A model generated the notes under the pieces. That model was not told the DNA's origin and ran no database searches. It worked only from the letters and a program-made list of their open reading frames with translations. The translations under genes were made by a program, and so were the position numbers. A DNA stretch of 64,000 nucleotides from Syngnathus acus (lineage: Eukaryota > Chordata > Actinopteri > Syngnathiformes > Syngnathidae), in NCBI RefSeq assembly GCF_901709675.1, contig NC_051094.1:2460501-2524500 (forward strand), written 5' to 3'. This document shows positions 59,192 through 64,000 of this stretch, one piece after another. How positions within the stretch are numbered: the first letter of the stretch is position 1; the number at the start of each line of letters is the position of its first letter.

Positions 59192-61678
59192 GATGCTATA
59201 TGCTACCCTCAGTAATTCTCTTTAGTTTTACAATTAGTTTGACAAATATTAATTGAGTGTTGCTTGAAACAGCTTGAAGCCTCTTTTTTGAAGTTTTGTT
59301 TACTATCTGCTGTGAAGTGTGCCGAGTCCTCACGGAGCACGGATATCTAAACTGAGTCGGGTCACTTGTATGGTAAAGCATCACTGTTGAATATAATGAT
59401 CTCATTTGGAACTATTTTGAAATCCAAAGTAATGGCAAAAATATCCAAAAGGATCATCTTGTTTGTTTGTTATTAGTCTAACAGCATTCAATACGACAAG
59501 CACTGGCTAAAGGTTTCCACGTTTGACATGACAGGCAGAATGAGAAGAACAGCCGGAGAAACAATTATCCGACTTCATATCGACCCAAATTAGGTGTGAC
59601 TCGCGACCACTGACCTGGAACTGGACATGAAGAGAAAATAGGACAGTATGATGAGGAAAGTCACGCATGAGACCACACAGCTCGTCATTGCTCATGACAC
59701 AATTTGCATATCATCTGTATGTCGAGCTATATCTAATCTACATATTCTTGTCCTCTTGTCTCAGTAAAAGGAATATTTGTCACAATAGAATATTTGTTAG
59801 CTTTCTTAGGCACTTTGTACCTGAAATCTTTTTATCTATCCAATCCATATTTGCATTGAAACTTGACAGTAGCGGGAATATAATGTGCCGAGTCTGCTAA
59901 CCCTTTCATTTTATTTTCAACAGCAATGCATCAGATAAATTGGCTCTATTTCAACTTTTCTTTATGTTCGAATGCCTACTCGCCAATTTACAAATAGACA
60001 ATTCCTTGCTACTGTGACCCACTTTGAATTTAGCTCCAAAACTTTGAAAGGGGGGAAAATAGCTTTGCTGAATGTGGAACATGAATACAATGAGAACAAA
60101 TGGCCCTCACCTTTTTTGTGTTGAATTCACAGTTGCTTTAATACACAAATTCAATGTGATTACTGAATGCGGTCTCATTTTGTATGAAACCAAATCTGGA
60201 TAGGTATTATCAAACCCATCTTGGGCTAATAACGTCTGATTATAAAAGATGCCAGTCTTCCATTATGTACCAAGAGGCTCTACTGTTCAAATTTCCAAAA
60301 CCTCTTCAGTATCAATGCAGTGTAATTTATTACATGCTCTCATGGGTGCCAATCTGGCATCTCACAAAAAATGAGAAACCAGAGAAGAACACACGCATGA
60401 GTCATTTAGTTACTTATTCATCTAAGAACTCAAATTTCACTCCGTGAAATACAATTTAAATGTCTTATTTTATTTTATACATATATTGCATTACCTTTGA
60501 CTGAAAAGCATGTACATTATTATATACGTGCCGAATAAGCCAAAAAAACTAAATCAGTTTGTTTTTTGTTACAAGAAGTTTCGAACTCACATTTATTTGC
60601 TCTTTGACAAAGACTTGAAAACTTTCGGACTAGAACTGTAATCAACTTAAACTTTACTCAAGACTTCACACAAGCGACTCTGATTATCGAAAAAAAAAAA
60701 AAAATCCACAAGGTAATTCGTGTTATTATCGGCAATTTTTTGTCGCTCACGATCAGAATCAAAGAAAAAAAAACACCTTGTTTTGAAGAGACCTTTAAGG
60801 GTGGTGCTGTGACATTTCGGTGACATTTTGTCTCTGACAAGACTCGGAGAAAGATGCCGATCTTCAACGTGACCCACAGCTTTTATTACGCTTTGACATA
60901 TTCCGAGCCGTTTTTGCCTTTTCATGCATCTTAATCCGATCAACTCTAAGTGCATTTGTCTGACTTTGTCAAACGTTGATGGGCTGAAATGACAAAATGG
61001 GAGACGCTCACGGCTTGAGCACTTTGCAGCCCCTGCTGGGAGTACTGATGTCATTTTGGTGCTTCGGTGCCAACGTTGATCAGTGGAGGTCAAGGGTGGG
61101 TTCACTGAGCTTGTGAACCGCAACTGTACAGAAAGGCGGACTTAAACCAGATTTGACACATTTAGGCCATGTTGCATTTGACTGAGACGAGGCCGATGTC
61201 TCCCAAGGCCCGTGAAACGTTTGTTACGTTTATCGTACAACAATGTGGTCGATGTGTCGGCACTGTGGAACCAGAGCTGATCCGATGATGTAAGTGTCGG
61301 TTTTTCAAGACGCCGGTTACGGTCGGTTAAATCGAAGCCGTGTGAGACGCGCTTGTTTGTCAAGCATTAAATTAAAACCGCTGCTTGTGTATTTGCTCCT
61401 CTCGCTGAATCCATAACTTGACCTATATTTCACCGGGATCAGGAGAAATCAGCCATCCAGTGGGCAATACTTTGTCTGACCGTTCTGTGACCCACCATAA
61501 TGACGTACAGTTGGAGGAAACAGAATTTAGTAACAGAACATAGTCATCAGTGAAGCTGTTGAAACGCTTTTGGGGAATTTTACACTGAGTCTTAATTAGG
61601 AATGAGAAAAAAATGATATGACAATATTGGTCAATATTTTAATATACTGGATGTCAAGATATACTATCAGAACCCATA
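59192..61678. other. Intron or intergenic, no supported exon
   Basis: AT-rich sequence, then a CpG-richer block at about 60,830-61,400 (GTTACGTTTATCGTACAAC, GACGCCGGTTACGGTCGG). Two neighbouring minus-strand open frames (60,647-61,123 and 61,142-61,363) cover it without a recognised motif. Confidence 0.5.
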
Positions 61679-61680
61679 TA

Positions 61681-61956
61681 CCGTAATTTTCAGATTATAA
61701 AACGCTATTTTTTGCACAAGCTTTGAAGCCTGTGGCTTATAGTCCAGTGCGGTTTATCTATGGATTTTTCATGATTTTTGTGATATCGTAAGAGTATTTG
61801 TTTTGGTAATACAGGTAATAGAAATGAGGATGTTGCATTTAAAACACCTGCGGCTTATAGTCCAGGGCGGTTTATAGATGAACGAAACAGGATTTTCTCC
61901 TCCTTTTAGCTGGTGCGGCTTATATTCAGGTGCGGCTTATAGTCTGGAAATTACAG
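61681..61956. mobile_element. TA-flanked inverted-repeat transposon, copy 11 (GCCGCA sub-group, degraded)
   Basis: The left end, CCGTAATTTTCAGATTATAA, and right end, GGCTTATAGTCTGGAAATTACAG, are diverged but complementary; the left follows TA. Repeated GCGGCTTATA or GCGGTTTAT motifs and AACAGGATTTTCTCC match the reverse complement of copy 3. A 99-codon open frame starting at 61,878 is partly transposon. Confidence 0.75.
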
Positions 61957-61957
61957 G

Positions 61958-64000
61958 AGTTCACCTTGAATGTCTGTATTGTAATCGCTATAGTGTGATT
62001 GAATTAGAAAGGCAGTTTTTAGAAATGAGCCCGTCCATGACACCTGTCAGCGAAGATGTACGAGCGCCTAACCCATTGTTTAAACCTGAAAGCGTCTGGT
62101 GGCATATCTCCGAAAGGAAACAAATATTATTTTTCTGCATTAAACCACCAGACATGTTCTGGCGCCTGATTGATTGAACTCTCTTTTCAGCCGTGGAAAA
62201 AAATCACAACGCTCTCGCTGGACCGTGCGCCAAGTCACATCAATCACAAGGCGCGCGATGGCTGGAGTAGTTGACATTCAAACAGGAAAGCTGCCTCCGT
62301 TTGCCTTCAGACATGCATCACATGGTCCAACATCACACAAGGAACATGGAGCAGTGAGGGAAAAGATTACTGACTTCCTGTGGAGATGTTGTGGGACGAC
62401 ATACATTGTGGTTACGATGCTATACTAGGATATGTTTTTTGTATGTATATTTTTAAATCAGAAGTATGAGTGGGTTCGGTACTTATGGGTATCGGGTATG
62501 GGTATCAGTGACTAATCACTGAGTTGAGTTAACTTTTAGTATTTAAGTAGAGTATAAGAGAAATGTAAATGTTAAAATTAAATAAGTTGCAGTGGGTAAC
62601 GATAATATTTGTACAGTGCCTCTGCCTCGTTTTTGATGAACACTTAGGCCTGCTATACGGCTGGAATGTTGCCTAGAGTGGTGGTACTTGGTGAGCCAAG
62701 TCTTTATTTAGGGTGGCACTTGGTGTTGAAAATATGCAAACCATTATATTAGAGCGTAACAAAAATAACACAAATTATAAACCACAAAGGCAAAATATGT
62801 CATGTCGGCTGGTTAGCATTCCTGGACAAGGCAGTAAATTAGAAGTGAACTTGTATGTTTTTTCAATTATGGAAAGTTGGTGAAGGTTTTCTTGTCACAA
62901 CAGTCTGAGGAACGGTCGGAATTACGTTTTCGGATATTTTGGGGCGAGACCCTTTTCATGCTGGCCTGAAGTGATTTGAAGGTGTCATTTCTTTTCTGTG
63001 ATCCAGATTACAGCTGTGGCTCAAATAGACCCCAAATATTCTTGATGTCGAGATGTCTACGCCTTCACATTTCCATGAGTGAAAAACAGAAAGGACTTCA
63101 TTCATTTTATCATTTTTTATTATTACATTTTCCGGCTCATGTTGCCATCCACTTCCATAAATCAAAGTGTCAGTAGATCAATCATTGTTGCTATTTACTA
63201 TCTTTCCTATTGGTTTTCTCTTTAAAACCCTAAAAAACATCTTTGCCATTCAGAGCATCTGTCAGACGGACAGACGGACACCAATGTCCCCTCCCACCCC
63301 TTTCCTATTTTTTTCTGCTTTATGCATTCTCCATTAGCGAGGTGTCAGCACGCTTTGGTGCCGCTATAGATCGTCACGTCAAAACATGGCAGAAATCTGT
63401 CAAGCAGACTCCCTCGGCAGGCCGAGCGAGCCTCCGTGATGGCTCTTACACAGCTGATTTGCTGCCACTCTCATTATTAGTAACACTTGGAAATGGAACC
63501 ACTTGGATGGGATTACCTTGTTTGGAATTCTTATTCAACAGCTAATTCCCAAAGGAGAACAATAATCTGCTTATTTGTGATGTTAAATTGTATTTATTTT
63601 TTTCCCCTGACTGACTGTATTTATTTTGAGCAAAACCTGCACTGCATCTCGGAGTTGTTTACATGACAATCAAAATGTGACGGCCCTTTGTCAACGGGAT
63701 TTATGGCACGGCCGTTTTGAGGTTTCTTCTTTCGGTGGAAGACGTATCGTGAATGACTGGTTCATATTAAATGTTTTGCTTTCTGATCCTGAAAGGGAAA
63801 CCCTCAAGGTACTGTCGTGTATGCCTTCATCGCCAAGCAGATGAAAATTCTGTATTTCCTTTTGACGATTTGGACAGTATTTGATGAACAGATTTTTGCA
63901 CGTCTACCTTATAGTTCTGATGTTTGGGGTTAAATTCTCGACTGTGGCCTTATTTTGATGATGAAGCAATCTAAATACTTCCAAAGCATATTTTTGTATT
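61958..64000. other. Intron or intergenic to window end, no supported exon
   Basis: Unique-looking sequence. The stretch 63,250-63,545 is moderately CpG-rich with even composition (GGTGCCGCTATAGATCGTCACG; CAGGCCGAGCGAGCCTCCG) and is open for 100 codons, but has no recognised motif or paired splice sites. It may be conserved noncoding DNA. Confidence 0.5.

Noticed and set aside
60647-61123. 158-codon minus-strand open frame
   Set aside because: Its 3' part is poly-phenylalanine from an A-run and no family is recognised; kept only as part of the CpG-rich block observation.
1-64000. Viral, toxin or bacterial gene clusters
   Set aside because: No long coding frames, operon-like spacing, reverse transcriptase or capsid-like sequence were found on either strand.

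Overview
The window looks like vertebrate nuclear DNA, most likely from a percomorph teleost. There are no compact operons and no long conserved reading frames. It is AT-rich, with many microsatellites and tRNA-derived SINEs whose tails are (TTTAATC)n or (ATGG)n. There are also small inverted-repeat DNA transposons and canonical GT-AG splice signals. One SINE body, beginning near TGTGGAGTTTGCATG and ending in GGATGGATGG, is typical of ray-finned fish. I cannot name the species; a syngnathid-like percomorph is only a guess.

Layout. Positions 1-48,500 are essentially a gene desert seeded with repeats. There are two near-identical SINEs (1749-2066 and 3055-3374), the first lying inside a tandemly duplicated segment. 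A CpG-rich, possibly regulatory block with a perfect 24-bp palindrome lies near 9.4-9.8 kb. A 1.3-kb transposon at 13.2-14.5 kb carries a four-unit internal tandem array. A CpG-dense block at 26.1-26.46 kb ends in a strong splice donor. Further short tandem duplications lie at 26.5, 28.5, 48.2 and 52.5 kb. A very young SINE with a perfect 12-bp target-site duplication is at 44,285-44,651.

The only credible protein-coding signal is at 48,877-49,232, on the plus strand. An ATG in good context opens a GC-rich signal-peptide exon ending at a GTAAGT donor (48,941). A good polypyrimidine-CAG acceptor 179 bp downstream (49,120) continues the frame with plausible extracellular protein sequence. I do not recognise the gene. 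It is either the 5' end of a longer secreted or membrane gene running to the right, or a short secreted peptide ending at 49,230-49,232. From 49.3 to 64 kb there is more intronic or intergenic DNA with no further exon I can defend.

The dominant theme is one TA-flanked, nonautonomous inverted-repeat family with termini CCGTATTTTCCG...CGGAAAATACGG. It has 11 copies here, about one per 6 kb and roughly 6% of the window. Its subterminal motif, ACTATAAGGCGCACC (or the GCCGCAC variant), is repeated inside each arm. Copies fall into sub-groups, some carrying a captured fragment of another element. No autonomous transposase, tRNA gene, rRNA, CRISPR array or virus-like gene was seen.
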